IMG/VR virus record: IMGVR_UViG_3300020192_000065 | Coordinates: 1 to 28,452 of that record | DNA length: 28,452 nt | Reading direction: 5' to 3' (one strand) | Source of the DNA: a virus | Shown: piece after piece, positions 1 through 7,389 of the stretch | Numbering within the stretch: the first letter of the stretch is position 1 | How the letters are laid out: each line of letters starts with the position of its first letter | Translations under genes and position numbers: made by a program | The notes under the pieces: generated by a model | What the model saw: only the letters and a program-made list of their open reading frames with translations | Told to the model about the DNA's origin: nothing | Databases searched by the model: none

Positions 1-2
1 CG

Positions 3-557
3 CTTACCTCATCCGCATCGAACGAGTGGCACACCCCGGCTGCGTGGGTGGAGCGTGTGCGTACCGTGCTGGGGCGCATCGACCTCGATCCCGCCTCAGC
101 CCTCGCAGCCAACGATACCGTGCGCGCCAACACCATCTGCACAGCAGACGACGACGGACTGACGCACGAATGGCACGGTCAGGTCTTTTGCAACCCGCCC
201 TATGGCAAGACAGGCAACCAGTCCAACCAAGGGCTCTGGCTGAAGAAGATGATCGCCGAGTACAAAACAGGACACGTCACAGAGGCGATCATGCTCATCA
301 AAGCAGTCCCCGGCGAAGAGTGGTTCCAGTCCGCCTGGGACTACCCGATCTGTTTCATCAGCGGGCGCATCGCTTTCACCAACGGCACGAGCGGCAGCGA
401 CGATGGCAATACCGGATCATCCTGTTTTGTCTACTTCGGCGCCGACCCTGCCGAGTTCGTCCGCGTCTTTTCACCCTTCGGTCCCGTCGTCATCAACCCC
501 ATCCGCCCCATCCGCGACCACAGACAGGAGACGTCCTATGTCGCAACAGACGACTAA
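3..557 (+). CDS. Dam-like phage DNA N6-adenine methyltransferase (5' end outside window)
   Basis: The reading frame is open to the left edge, so the start codon lies before base 1. The first visible residues read NEWHTPAAWVERV and then RIDLDPAS, the usual beginning of phage N6-adenine methyltransferases of the PF05869 (Dam) type. The catalytic motif appears as NPPYG near base 200, followed by WLKKM. The later ADDDGL, PGEEWFQ and GRIAF segments also fit the family. These enzymes transfer a methyl group from S-adenosylmethionine to adenine, often in GATC, and usually protect phage DNA from restriction or mark replicated DNA. The gene overlaps the next start by 20 bases. About 184 residues are visible, so only a short N-terminal piece is probably missing. 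The family call is firm from motifs; target specificity is unknown. Confidence 0.85.
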   Translation, partial: LTSSASNEWHTPAAWVERVRTVLGRIDLDPASALAANDTVRANTICTADDDGLTHEWHGQVFCNPPYGKTGNQSNQGLWLKKMIAEYKTGHVTEAIMLIKAVPGEEWFQSAWDYPICFISGRIAFTNGTSGSDDGNTGSSCFVYFGADPAEFVRVFSPFGPVVINPIRPIRDHRQETSYVATDD

Positions 558-798
558 CCGCTTGTTCGTCATGCGTACCTTCCGCCACTCACCTGGCGCC
601 CCGCCCAAACCTATCGCCGTTGAGTTGCATCCGTCGCGCGACGAGATCGTCGCCGCACGTGCGATCGCTGCCACCAGTTATATGCAGCAAGGATACAGGG
701 TCTACGGGTCGCCCGGCGCAAATGTCTGGGTAGCCCGGCGCGATGCAGATATCATCAGCTTCACGATTGAGGACGCGCCGACGGTGGTGCAGCCATGA
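538..798 (+). CDS. Small protein of unknown function, 86 residues
   Basis: The ATG at 538 lies 7 bases after a good ribosome binding site (AGGAG at 525) and inside the end of the methyltransferase gene, so the two are probably translationally coupled. The stop overlaps the start of the next gene in an ATGA arrangement. The product is a small mixed-charge protein without membrane segment, cysteine motif or signal peptide. Its middle (HPSRDEIVAARAIAATSYMQQGYRV) looks like a helix followed by a beta strand. I do not recognise a family. Its position between a methyltransferase and a recombination ATPase suggests a role in DNA metabolism, but this is only context. Confidence 0.7.
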   Translation: MSQQTTNRLFVMRTFRHSPGAPPKPIAVELHPSRDEIVAARAIAATSYMQQGYRVYGSPGANVWVARRDADIISFTIEDAPTVVQP

Positions 799-1589
799 CG
801 ACGTTGTTCATGGCACCCGCTGGGCAGCTGCGGCTCAAGGTTGCTCTGTACGGCGATCCGGGTACAGGAAAAACAGCCGCTGCCCTGACATTTCCCCGCG
901 TCGCGCTCGTCGATAGCGAGCGCGGCTATCAGTTCCACGCGACGCAGCCGTGCGGCGTCGTCGCCGCACGGACTCTGGACGACCTCGACGCCGCGATCAA
1001 CGCCATCCGCGCCGACGCGGGCACCAGTTTCGATACGCTGGTGGTGGACAGTCTCACCAACCTGATCGCCGCCGAACGCGGCGCAGCGCGCCGCCCGGAC
1101 GGCGCACTCACTTACAAAGATCACGCAGTGATCAATCTGCGCCTGCGCGCACTCTACGTTACCCTCGCTGCACTGCCCTGCCATGTCGTCGTCATCGCCC
1201 ACGAAGACGACAGCTACACGGCTGAAGGCGGCACACTCAAGAAAACGGGGCGCGGTGCCAGTATGGACAAGAGCGCCGCCTACGCCTTCGATTTTATCCT
1301 GCACATGCGTCAGGGCTACCGGGCTGCAGTTGCTAAATCGCGCGCAGATGCCCTCCCTCACGGACATCTGCTCGATCGCGTCACCTACGACGAGTTGCTC
1401 GCCGCCTCCCAGCCAGGCGATCTGCGCAACAACGGCACCGCCCGCGCCTTCTACACCTACTGGACGGCGCGGGGTTTCACCAAAGAAGCCATCCTCACCG
1501 CCCTCGGCGTCGGCAAATTATCCGAGTACGCCGACGGGCGCACTGCAGCCGACGGCATCATGTCCTCGCTCAAGGAGTCACAGACGTGA
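795..1589 (+). CDS. Sak4-like RecA-fold ATPase (phage recombination protein)
   Basis: This 264-residue protein has an early Walker A motif, GDPGTGKT, at residues 20-27 and a Walker B strand, TLVVDSLTNL, near residue 80. The strand order and the early SERGYQFH and VVVIAHE segments resemble the AAA_24/Sak4 family of phage RecA-like ATPases. Those proteins act with a single-strand binding protein in annealing or strand exchange during phage replication and repair. The size fits the family. It starts in an ATGA overlap and ends in a GTGA overlap with the DnaD-like gene, so it belongs to the replication operon. A helicase loader of the DnaC type is the main alternative, but the downstream gene already looks like the loader. 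The ATPase fold is clear; the exact role is an inference. Confidence 0.75.
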   Translation: MTTLFMAPAGQLRLKVALYGDPGTGKTAAALTFPRVALVDSERGYQFHATQPCGVVAARTLDDLDAAINAIRADAGTSFDTLVVDSLTNLIAAERGAARRPDGALTYKDHAVINLRLRALYVTLAALPCHVVVIAHEDDSYTAEGGTLKKTGRGASMDKSAAYAFDFILHMRQGYRAAVAKSRADALPHGHLLDRVTYDELLAASQPGDLRNNGTARAFYTYWTARGFTKEAILTALGVGKLSEYADGRTAADGIMSSLKESQT

Positions 1590-2314
1590 GCATCAAAGTC
1601 ACATCCTGGGTATGGGAGCACAGTCCGTACAAAGAAACCCGGCTGCTGCTGCACCTCGCACTTGCAGACTTTTGCGACGATCGCGGGGTCTGCGTGCCAG
1701 GTGTCCAACGCATCGCCGACAAAGCCCGCACGGGCAAGCGCAACGCGCAGGATATTCTGCGCCAGATGGTCGCGGACGGGCAGATGCGTGTCGCGTATAA
1801 CGCTGGCATCAAGACAGCCTTCGGCACGACCAATCTCTACACGCTGGTCAGCTATCAGAGTGCCCACGCCATCGTCGATCATATACCGCGACGTGGGGTG
1901 AAGCGGGCTGCAGGGGGTGATCCCCAGACCACCCCTGGGGTGATCTTGCCACGCGAGGACGGGGTGATCCCCAGACCACCCGATCCGTCAGTGAATCCGT
2001 CAGATCATCATCATGCTGATCCGACGACCATCGAACGACCTAATTGCTTCGCGCTCTATGAGCAGAATATAGGTCTTCTGACTGCGATGATCAGCGACGA
2101 ACTCAAAGACATCGCTGTGCGACACACGGACTACTGGATCGCCGAAGCCTTTCGCCGCTGCGTTGTTCAGAACAAGCGCAGTCTCGCGTACGCGAAGGGC
2201 ATCTTCAAGCGCTGGGAGCGCGACGGTTACGACACCGCCACCGATCAAGTCGCCGGAAAGACGGAAGTTGCCACGCCGCCGAAATATTACACCGCTGATG
2301 AGGATGAATCATGA
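1586..2314 (+). CDS. DnaD-like replication initiator / helicase loader
   Basis: The 242-residue product has three parts. Residues 1-100 form a winged helix (KETRLLLHLALADFCDDRG, then GVQRIADKARTGKRNAQDIL). A proline-rich low-complexity linker covers about residues 105-150. The C-terminal part, from NCFALYEQNIGLLT to AYAKGIFKRWERDGY, matches the DnaD/DnaB_2 domain used to recruit replicative helicase. Such proteins bind the phage origin and load the DnaB helicase, which is encoded directly downstream. The GTG start at 1586 has AAGGAG at 1572 and overlaps the previous stop. The linker-coding DNA carries direct repeats listed separately, an arrangement like the phage lambda O gene, where the origin sits inside the initiator gene. 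Confidence 0.8.
   Translation: MSIKVTSWVWEHSPYKETRLLLHLALADFCDDRGVCVPGVQRIADKARTGKRNAQDILRQMVADGQMRVAYNAGIKTAFGTTNLYTLVSYQSAHAIVDHIPRRGVKRAAGGDPQTTPGVILPREDGVIPRPPDPSVNPSDHHHADPTTIERPNCFALYEQNIGLLTAMISDELKDIAVRHTDYWIAEAFRRCVVQNKRSLAYAKGIFKRWERDGYDTATDQVAGKTEVATPPKYYTADEDES
1895..2003 (+). repeat. Iteron-like repeats inside the initiator gene, candidate replication origin
   Basis: The 9-mer GGGGTGATC occurs at 1914, 1937 and 1961, about 23-24 bases apart, with a shortened copy GGGGTGA at 1895. Copies at 1914-1934 and 1961-1981 are identical over 21 bases. An inverted repeat, CCCCAG/CTGGGG, spans 1922-1940. Directly after them ATCCGTCAG occurs twice (1983 and 1995), followed by an ATCATCATCAT run at 2004. 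The repeats fall in the linker of the DnaD-like protein, where protein sequence is unconstrained. Replication origins with iterons inside the initiator gene are known in lambdoid phages. That this is the origin is inference from position and repeat layout. Confidence 0.6.
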
Positions 2315-3654
2315 ACACCAGTGCACTCACCCCGCTGCTGGAGGGTCTGGCGCCTTTCAGCCAGGAAGCAGAGCAAGCCGTAATCGGGGCGGCGTTGGTC
2401 AATTCCAGCGTCTACAGCGAACTCGCAGACACCCTGCGCGTCGCGGACTTCTATTTCCAGCGCCATGAAGTCATCTGGTCTGCGTTTGCGCGCCTCGCCG
2501 TAAAGCGTCAGCCGATCGATTACGTCACCGTCGTCAGCGAACTCACCGCCACTCGACAGTTAGACGAAATCGGCGGTATGGGCTATCTGCTGACACTTGT
2601 TAACAACACCCCCAGCGCCTACCACGCGCCTTCCTACGCACAGATTGTTCGCCTCGCCGCCACGCGCCGCCGCATCCTCGCAGGCGCCGAAGAACTCAAG
2701 GCGTTGGCGCGCGATGAAACCATCAGCACCGATGACCTGCTTGCTCGAATGGAGCGCGTCGTCTCAGCGATTACGGCTACTGCTCACACAGAGATGACCT
2801 CCCGCAGCGTCGCTGACACCGTTGACGCGCTCATGACTAGTATTTTTGATCGCGTCGAGGGCAAGTTACACGGCATCCCGACGGGGCTTAAAGACCTCGA
2901 CGGGCTGATCGGCGGTCTCGCGCCCGGCAACCTCATGATCCTTTCCGGGCGTCCGGGGATGGGTAAATCTGCGCTGCTGGCAACCATCATCGTCAATCTG
3001 CTGAAAGCGGGCGCCCGCGTCGGGTTGCTCACACTGGAAATGGCGGACACCGAGATCGTCGGGCGCATCCTTTCCAATTTCAGCAGCGTCGACAATCGCT
3101 ATCTTTTCAACAAAGCACCCGACGCCGACAAGCTCACCGCGATCGGCTATCACGCCCAGAAGTTGCGCGGAATGCCGCTCTATATCGATGAGCGAGCAGG
3201 TGCCAAACCTGCTCATCTCAAGCGTGTCGCGCGCGCCTGGGCGCGTAAGCACGCCATAGACGTATTATTCACTGACTACATCCAGCTGTTTCATGGCGAC
3301 ACACAGACGCACAACCGCGTGACGGAGTTGGACGAGATCGTCATGGCGCATAAAGAAATCGCAAAGGAGCTGCATATCCCTGTCATCACAGCAGCCCAGG
3401 TCAGTCGTGCAGTCGAAAGTCGCAACGACAAGCGTCCGACACTCGCGGATTTGCGCGAGTCCGGCTCGCTGGAGGCGACCGCCGACATCGTCGGCTTGCT
3501 CTATCGCGCCAGCATGTACGACGAACACGCCAGCCCCAACCTCGCCGAACTCAATATCGCCAAAAACCGCAATGGCGCCACAGGCACGATCGCCCTGTAT
3601 TACGACGCGCCTCGCACCCGCTTTGCTGATCTTGCCCGCGACAGAAAAGGTTGA
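2311..3654 (+). CDS. dnaB: Replicative DNA helicase, DnaB family
   Basis: The 447-residue protein has the length and layout of DnaB. The N-terminal domain begins with PFSQEAEQAVIGAALV, a typical DnaB opening. The RecA-like C-terminal domain starts with IPTGLKDLDGLIGGL and carries Walker A GRPGMGKSA at about residues 212-220. Other family blocks are TLEM, the Walker B-like VLFTDYIQLF, and the LRESGSLEATADIV segment, followed by IAKNRNGATG near the end. It unwinds DNA 5' to 3' as a hexameric ring at the fork. It overlaps the DnaD-like gene by four bases (ATGA), which fits loader-helicase pairing. Confidence 0.95.
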   Translation: MNTSALTPLLEGLAPFSQEAEQAVIGAALVNSSVYSELADTLRVADFYFQRHEVIWSAFARLAVKRQPIDYVTVVSELTATRQLDEIGGMGYLLTLVNNTPSAYHAPSYAQIVRLAATRRRILAGAEELKALARDETISTDDLLARMERVVSAITATAHTEMTSRSVADTVDALMTSIFDRVEGKLHGIPTGLKDLDGLIGGLAPGNLMILSGRPGMGKSALLATIIVNLLKAGARVGLLTLEMADTEIVGRILSNFSSVDNRYLFNKAPDADKLTAIGYHAQKLRGMPLYIDERAGAKPAHLKRVARAWARKHAIDVLFTDYIQLFHGDTQTHNRVTELDEIVMAHKEIAKELHIPVITAAQVSRAVESRNDKRPTLADLRESGSLEATADIVGLLYRASMYDEHASPNLAELNIAKNRNGATGTIALYYDAPRTRFADLARDRKG

Positions 3655-3657
3655 ATC

Positions 3658-4167
3658 ATGCTCGACAAACACGTCGATCCCCAAGCTATCCTCGCTTTTT
3701 TTGCCGACTACCAGGCGCAGTACCGGATGCCGCCCACCATCCGCGAGATCGTACGCCACATCGGCGCATCGTCCACCAGCGTGGTCGTGTACCACCTCAG
3801 ACGCCTGGCAGACGACGGGCGTCTGGCAGCGGCTGCACCTCGCGCATCCCGGCGTTATTATTTACCAGAACCGGACGATGCGGCACAAACGATCATCACC
3901 ACTCTTGTCCGTGCCCATCGCTACGTCCTTAAGGGTGCCTCTCTGATAGATATCGCCATTGGTCAGTTATCCTCCACTGACCAGGCGGTGTTGCGCGCAC
4001 TGACCGCTTGCAGTAAGCCCATCGAGCTGGGGAAACAGCTTGCAAAGCCACGTGCCCATGTTGTTGACGCGCTTCACCGCCTGGAGTGCGTCGGTCTCGC
4101 GCAGCGCGTGCGCGGTTACGAGTGGGAACCTTCGCTCCCCATCCCGATTGCGACTGTGACACCATGA
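3658..4167 (+). CDS. Winged-helix regulator with LexA-type DNA-binding domain
   Basis: Residues 8-60 read like the LexA N-terminal domain: ILAFFADYQAQYRMPPTIREI, then GASSTSVVVYHLRRLADDGRL. The second half (about residues 105-155) looks like another winged helix, with PIELGKQLAKPRAHVVDALHRL and GLAQRVRGYEW. There is no LexA serine-lysine protease domain, so it should not self-cleave in the SOS response. It is probably a transcription regulator. An AAAAGG ribosome site precedes the ATG by 7 bases. The stop overlaps the next gene (ATGA), and 6 bp further on lies a perfect copy of the dispersed palindrome, making this the best candidate in the window for the protein that reads it. That link is inference. 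Confidence 0.72.
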   Translation: MLDKHVDPQAILAFFADYQAQYRMPPTIREIVRHIGASSTSVVVYHLRRLADDGRLAAAAPRASRRYYLPEPDDAAQTIITTLVRAHRYVLKGASLIDIAIGQLSSTDQAVLRALTACSKPIELGKQLAKPRAHVVDALHRLECVGLAQRVRGYEWEPSLPIPIATVTP

Positions 4168-4571
4168 AGCCTGCACTGGTAACGTTTACCAGTGGTGCGC
4201 CCTTGCTGTGCGCCTGGGTCTCACGTCATCTACCGCTGACAGCGCACCGCACCGCGCTGTCAGCCTACCAGATATGCCAGGTGCCCGACCGCAATACCAG
4301 CGCGCCGGAGCTGTGGCTCGATGTCGTTCTCTGCTGCGCCAGCGCGCCAGCGCTCGTGGTGCTGATCACCTCGCACACCATCTACACGCCTGTGATCCGC
4401 CTCATGGCGCATGTCTCGCCCGCTACGGTCGTCATTCGCCCGGTCATGACCAAGCCGCGCACCGCCGACGACGCTGCCTGGCAGTGGTCAGGCGAATGGC
4501 AGCAGCTCGTCATGGATGCCAATTACCAGCGCACTTATCGAGTCACCTGGACGCCGGAGCCATCAGCATGA
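4164..4571 (+). CDS. Unknown protein, 135 residues
   Basis: The ATG at 4164 overlaps the stop of the regulator gene. The palindrome at 4174-4194 lies within the first ten codons and is read as ALVTFTSG. The protein has two hydrophobic stretches (about residues 50-80), too polar at the edges to call membrane helices with confidence. I do not recognise a family. Placing the palindrome in the 5' coding region means that a hairpin in the mRNA or a bound protein could affect expression of this gene and of those after it. The next gene starts in its stop codon. Confidence 0.65.
   Translation: MKPALVTFTSGAPLLCAWVSRHLPLTAHRTALSAYQICQVPDRNTSAPELWLDVVLCCASAPALVVLITSHTIYTPVIRLMAHVSPATVVIRPVMTKPRTADDAAWQWSGEWQQLVMDANYQRTYRVTWTPEPSA
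4174..4194. promoter_or_regulatory. Dispersed palindrome copy 1 (perfect, 9-bp arms)
   Basis: Arms CACTGGTAA and TTACCAGTG surround a CGT centre. This is the most perfect of five copies. It starts 6 bp after the stop of the winged-helix regulator gene and lies inside the first codons of the following gene. The same core recurs at 10201, 14713, 18176 and 23753. It may be an operator, or it may act as an RNA hairpin with a three-base loop. Confidence 0.75.
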
Positions 4572-4981
4572 CCAGGCAAGCCAGCAGTACGCCGCCGCAG
4601 CACCTCGCACTGGGGCTTGGCGATGACAACAGATCACAGCGCATCGTCCAGATCGCCACTGTCATTCGCGGCATGATGGATTGCATCGACAATGGCAGCT
4701 TCGACATCGACCGCCTGCGCGCGCGCACCATTCCAGCAGCCCGCGCCGAGTGCCAGCGCACCCATGCTGCGTTCGTAGCCTGTACCAGCTTGTCCGATCT
4801 GGGCACGCTCTGGTTCGATGCAAAGCAGGCGCGTGAGACGCTCGCGTATCATGAGACCGAGCTGCTCTACGCCGAAATCCGCGACCGCCTCCAAGCTGAA
4901 GCCCGCACCAAGCGCGATGCTATGCACCGCGCCATGTTCGGCGCCAACGTGCCCATACCACTGGATGCGGAAGCCTTGTGA
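4568..4981 (+). CDS. Unknown helical protein, 137 residues
   Basis: The ATG at 4568 overlaps the preceding stop by two bases. The product appears mostly helical: a central segment (IVQIATVIRGMMDCIDNG) and a longer charged C-terminal helix (AKQARETLAYHETELLYAEIRDRLQAEARTKRDAM, seen in pieces). There is no membrane segment or metal-binding motif. I do not recognise a family. The tail of the gene overlaps the GTG start of the next one. It is part of a run of small accessory genes between the replication and partition genes. Confidence 0.65.
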   Translation: MTRQASSTPPQHLALGLGDDNRSQRIVQIATVIRGMMDCIDNGSFDIDRLRARTIPAARAECQRTHAAFVACTSLSDLGTLWFDAKQARETLAYHETELLYAEIRDRLQAEARTKRDAMHRAMFGANVPIPLDAEAL

Positions 4982-5193
4982 CCGAGACGATGCGCCTCAC
5001 TTTCGTGATAACCCAGACGCGCCGCGACCTTTACCGCGCGCATCTCGACGACGACGCGACCATCGTCGCGCACGGCGAAACGCCCATGCTCGCCATTCGC
5101 GCCCTTGCCGACCATCTCGACGACGAAGATGCCCGCCTCGACGCGCAGCCTCGTCCATCGTCCGTTTCTCGTACCCAGGAGCCATCAGCATGA
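4978..5193 (+). CDS. Small acidic protein of unknown function, 71 residues
   Basis: The GTG at 4978 overlaps the preceding stop (GTGA); an ATG at 4990 is an alternative start. The product begins with a beta-rich segment (MRLTFVITQTRRDLYRAHL) and continues with DDDATIVAHGETPMLAIRALADHLDDED. This resembles small HicB-like or other alpha/beta folds often found in phages, but I see no decisive motif. It ends in the start of the ParM-like gene. The reading frame is supported mainly by the coupling on both sides. Confidence 0.6.
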   Translation: MTETMRLTFVITQTRRDLYRAHLDDDATIVAHGETPMLAIRALADHLDDEDARLDAQPRPSSVSRTQEPSA

Positions 5194-6245
5194 CCCGCAA
5201 ACAAGTCCGTTCCGGATCACCGCCGCCGACGACGCTCGTTGTCGGTCTCGACATGGGGTACGGCTATACCAAAGCCGTCACCGAAAACTACAGCGTCTCT
5301 TTTCCGTCCGTCATCGGGCACGCCCGCACCATCCGCTTTAACGCAAAGGAGATCGCTGAGAAGTATCCCGGCATGTCCCTCACCGATGGCGTTGATGCGT
5401 TATTCATCGGCGAGTTGGCGCTCAGTCAGCTCAATACCAATGCACTGCGCCGCCTCCGCAGCCGCGCAACCGCGCATGACAACGAGATGGCGACCAATTT
5501 CCGCCGCCGTCTCATGTTCGCTGCCCTGGGACGCATTGGCGAACACCTGCGCATCGAGGACACGGTGCACGTCATAATCTCGACAGGTCTCCCTGTAGAT
5601 CACATGGCTGACGCCGCAAGCCTTAAGTCACTGCTGATCGGTCCCCACAGCGTCATGACCGACCGTGCCGCGTTCGTCGCGCACGTCAGCGATGTGCGCA
5701 TCATGCCGCAGCCCTACGGCAGTATCTACAGCGAGATGCTGCTGCCCGACGGCGCGCTCAACGCGCGCTACACCCACACCCGGACGGGCGTCATCGACAT
5801 CGGTACCTACACGGTCGATCTGACCGTCGACGACGACGGTGAATTCGTTGCCGGATCTTCCGGCTCGCTCGAGGCAGGAATTCACATGGCAGAGGACGCA
5901 ATCAGTGAGGGCATCAACAATCGTCATCGTGCCCGCGCCACCCAGCGCCAGATCGACGAGGTGCTGCGCACGGGATATCTGATCGCATACGGACAGCGCG
6001 AGGACTGGCGGAGGGAGGTCTCCAACGCGCTGAAACCGCTGCAGGATGCGGTCATCGCGCTTGCCACAGAGCGGTGGGACTCCGGTCTCAATCTCGACAG
6101 GGTGCAGGTAACGGGCGGTGGCGCACCGCTTGTCTTTGACGCCCTGCGCGCGATCTATCCGCAGGCTGTCATGCTCCCTGACCCGCACCTCGCCAATGCG
6201 CGCGGCTATCTCCGCTACGCCCGCTTCAAAGCACGAAGCGGCTAG
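5190..6245 (+). CDS. ParM-like actin homologue (plasmid/phage segregation)
   Basis: The 351-residue protein has the ordered motifs of actin-like ATPases: phosphate 1 as VVGLDMGYGYTKAV (about residues 17-30), phosphate 2 as GVIDIGTYTVDLTV (about 199-212) and the adenosine motif VTGGGAPLV (about 306-314). ParM-type proteins polymerise into filaments that push apart plasmid copies joined through ParR bound at a centromere. The length fits ParM/Alp proteins. The next gene encodes a ribbon-helix-helix-like protein, and three 11-bp tandem repeats lie between them, so a complete type II partition locus is likely. The ATG at 5190 overlaps the preceding stop. A phage cytoskeletal actin with another task is the alternative. 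Confidence 0.82.
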   Translation: MTRKQVRSGSPPPTTLVVGLDMGYGYTKAVTENYSVSFPSVIGHARTIRFNAKEIAEKYPGMSLTDGVDALFIGELALSQLNTNALRRLRSRATAHDNEMATNFRRRLMFAALGRIGEHLRIEDTVHVIISTGLPVDHMADAASLKSLLIGPHSVMTDRAAFVAHVSDVRIMPQPYGSIYSEMLLPDGALNARYTHTRTGVIDIGTYTVDLTVDDDGEFVAGSSGSLEAGIHMAEDAISEGINNRHRARATQRQIDEVLRTGYLIAYGQREDWRREVSNALKPLQDAVIALATERWDSGLNLDRVQVTGGGAPLVFDALRAIYPQAVMLPDPHLANARGYLRYARFKARSG

Positions 6246-6259
6246 GGAGTCCGTTCGGA

Positions 6260-6292
6260 GGGTGTATACAGGATGTATACAGGGTGTATACA
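6260..6292 (+). repeat. Three 11-bp tandem repeats, candidate parC centromere/operator
   Basis: Three head-to-tail 11-bp units, GGGTGTATACA, GGATGTATACA and GGGTGTATACA, differ at one base. Each contains the self-complementary octamer TGTATACA. They lie between the ParM-like and ParR-like genes. ParR proteins of the R1 type bind 11-bp iterons as ribbon-helix-helix dimers, so unit length and position fit a centromere that may also control the downstream gene. Three units are fewer than the ten of R1 parC. Confidence 0.7.
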
Positions 6293-6311
6293 TCCCTCGA
6301 CGGGTCATCTG

Positions 6312-6692
6312 ATGAAGAAATCGCGTTACACCATCACTGCGCAGCTTGTAGCCGAAAAAGACGAGGACCTGATCATGTGGCTCACATCGCTTTCGACCGG
6401 ACAGCGCAATCAGACTATCAAGATGCTGCTTCGACGCGCCCTTTCCTTGCCACAGCCATCTGCCCCGGTCGAGGTCGATCCCACCGATTTCAATGCCATC
6501 GTTGATCAGCTCACCGTCCAGCAGCGCCGCATTGCCGATCTCAGCGCCGAGGTCGAGCAAATGCGCCAGCACATCGCCGCTGGCGTCGTCATACCATCGC
6601 CCGGCGCAGAGCCACCCATGTCCGGCGCAGTGCACGCCGACGATCCAACACTCGCCCGCCGTGCTGCGCGTCTCAATCGCCAGAACTGGTAA
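6312..6692 (+). CDS. ParR-like DNA-binding adaptor (ribbon-helix-helix)
   Basis: The first 45 residues read KKSRYTITAQLV followed by DEDLIMWLTSLSTGQRNQTI, a beta strand and two helices in ribbon-helix-helix order, as in ParR proteins. A short coiled-coil-like helix (IVDQLTVQQRRIADLSAEVEQM, given in pieces) and a flexible tail follow. In type II partition, the N terminus binds the centromere repeats and the C terminus caps ParM filaments. I chose ATG 6312; ATG 6273 is also in frame and has GGAGGG ten bases upstream, but it would start inside the repeats. The stop codon (6690-6692) forms part of a half copy of the dispersed palindrome, ACTGGTAA. Confidence 0.68.
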   Translation: MKKSRYTITAQLVAEKDEDLIMWLTSLSTGQRNQTIKMLLRRALSLPQPSAPVEVDPTDFNAIVDQLTVQQRRIADLSAEVEQMRQHIAAGVVIPSPGAEPPMSGAVHADDPTLARRAARLNRQNW

Positions 6693-6712
6693 TCCACAAG
6701 GAGTTTGTCTTT

Positions 6713-6943
6713 ATGCACACCATGACCATTCATGACTACGCCTCACTCAACCCCGCCGAGCGCCAGCACGCGATCGCTTTCTATGACAGCTTTCGTATTG
6801 AGTCGTTCTACAGACGCGGGCTTATCGGTCGTCCAACTTACGTCGTCACGCTCGACCTGGGCGAGGGCGGCGCTTACCTCTACATGCGCGCCGACACCTT
6901 GCTCGCCATCCGCACCGACTCCATTCACGCAGGGGAGGGCTGA
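6713..6943 (+). CDS. Small protein of unknown function, 76 residues
   Basis: AAGGAG at 6698 sits 9 bases before the ATG. A half palindrome (ACTGGTAA, 6685-6692) ends just upstream of it. The product starts with a helical region (LNPAERQHAIAFYDSF) and ends with beta strands (PTYVVTLDLGEGGAYLYM). I do not recognise a family. The gene is followed after two bases by the DUF488 gene, so the two are probably co-transcribed. Confidence 0.65.
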   Translation: MHTMTIHDYASLNPAERQHAIAFYDSFRIESFYRRGLIGRPTYVVTLDLGEGGAYLYMRADTLLAIRTDSIHAGEG

Positions 6944-6945
6944 TC

Positions 6946-7389
6946 ATGCCGACGATCTACACGCTCGGTTACACCGCGTGTAACCCGGACGACCTCCGTT
7001 CCTTCGCCCATGCGCGCTCGACGGTCGTCATCGATACGCGCATGGCACCCCGTTCTCGCGCGCCGCAGTGGGACGGCGACGCGCTCAAACAGCTGCTCGG
7101 TGTTAGCAACTACCAGCACGAGCGCTGGCTCGGCAATCGCAACTACAAGTCCGTCAAATCAGCGATCGCGATCGTCAACCTCAAGGGCGGCTTGGTCGGT
7201 CCCAAAGCACTGCTGGACGTGGGCATGTCCGTCCTGCTGCTGTGCGCCTGCGTCGAGCATCGCACATGCCACCGCTTTATCATCGCTGAAGCCCTTGCCG
7301 ACGCGACTGGACATTCCATCGAGCATCTCAAGCCGTCAGACCTGACGCGCCCGCTTCAGCTCTCATTTTTAGAGGACACCTATGCCTAA
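6946..7389 (+). CDS. DUF488 family protein
   Basis: The 147-residue protein shows the DUF488 pattern in order: IYTLGYTACNPDDLRSF at the start, VVIDTRMAPRSRAPQWDGDALKQLL in pieces, then the RWLGNRNYK segment, and LLLCACVEHRTCHRFIIA near residue 100-117 with the conserved cysteine-histidine-arginine trio. The biochemical role of DUF488 is not established; conserved cysteines suggest a redox, metal or nucleotide-linked activity. It is a known passenger gene in bacteria and phages. It starts two bases after the previous gene and overlaps the following zinc-binding gene. Confidence 0.85.
   Translation: MPTIYTLGYTACNPDDLRSFAHARSTVVIDTRMAPRSRAPQWDGDALKQLLGVSNYQHERWLGNRNYKSVKSAIAIVNLKGGLVGPKALLDVGMSVLLLCACVEHRTCHRFIIAEALADATGHSIEHLKPSDLTRPLQLSFLEDTYA

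Noticed and set aside
3960-3983. Inverted repeat TGGTCAGT...ACTGACCA with an 8-base spacer in the regulator gene
   Set aside because: It resembles the dispersed palindrome only in part (TGGT/ACCA), has a different spacer and lies inside coding sequence.
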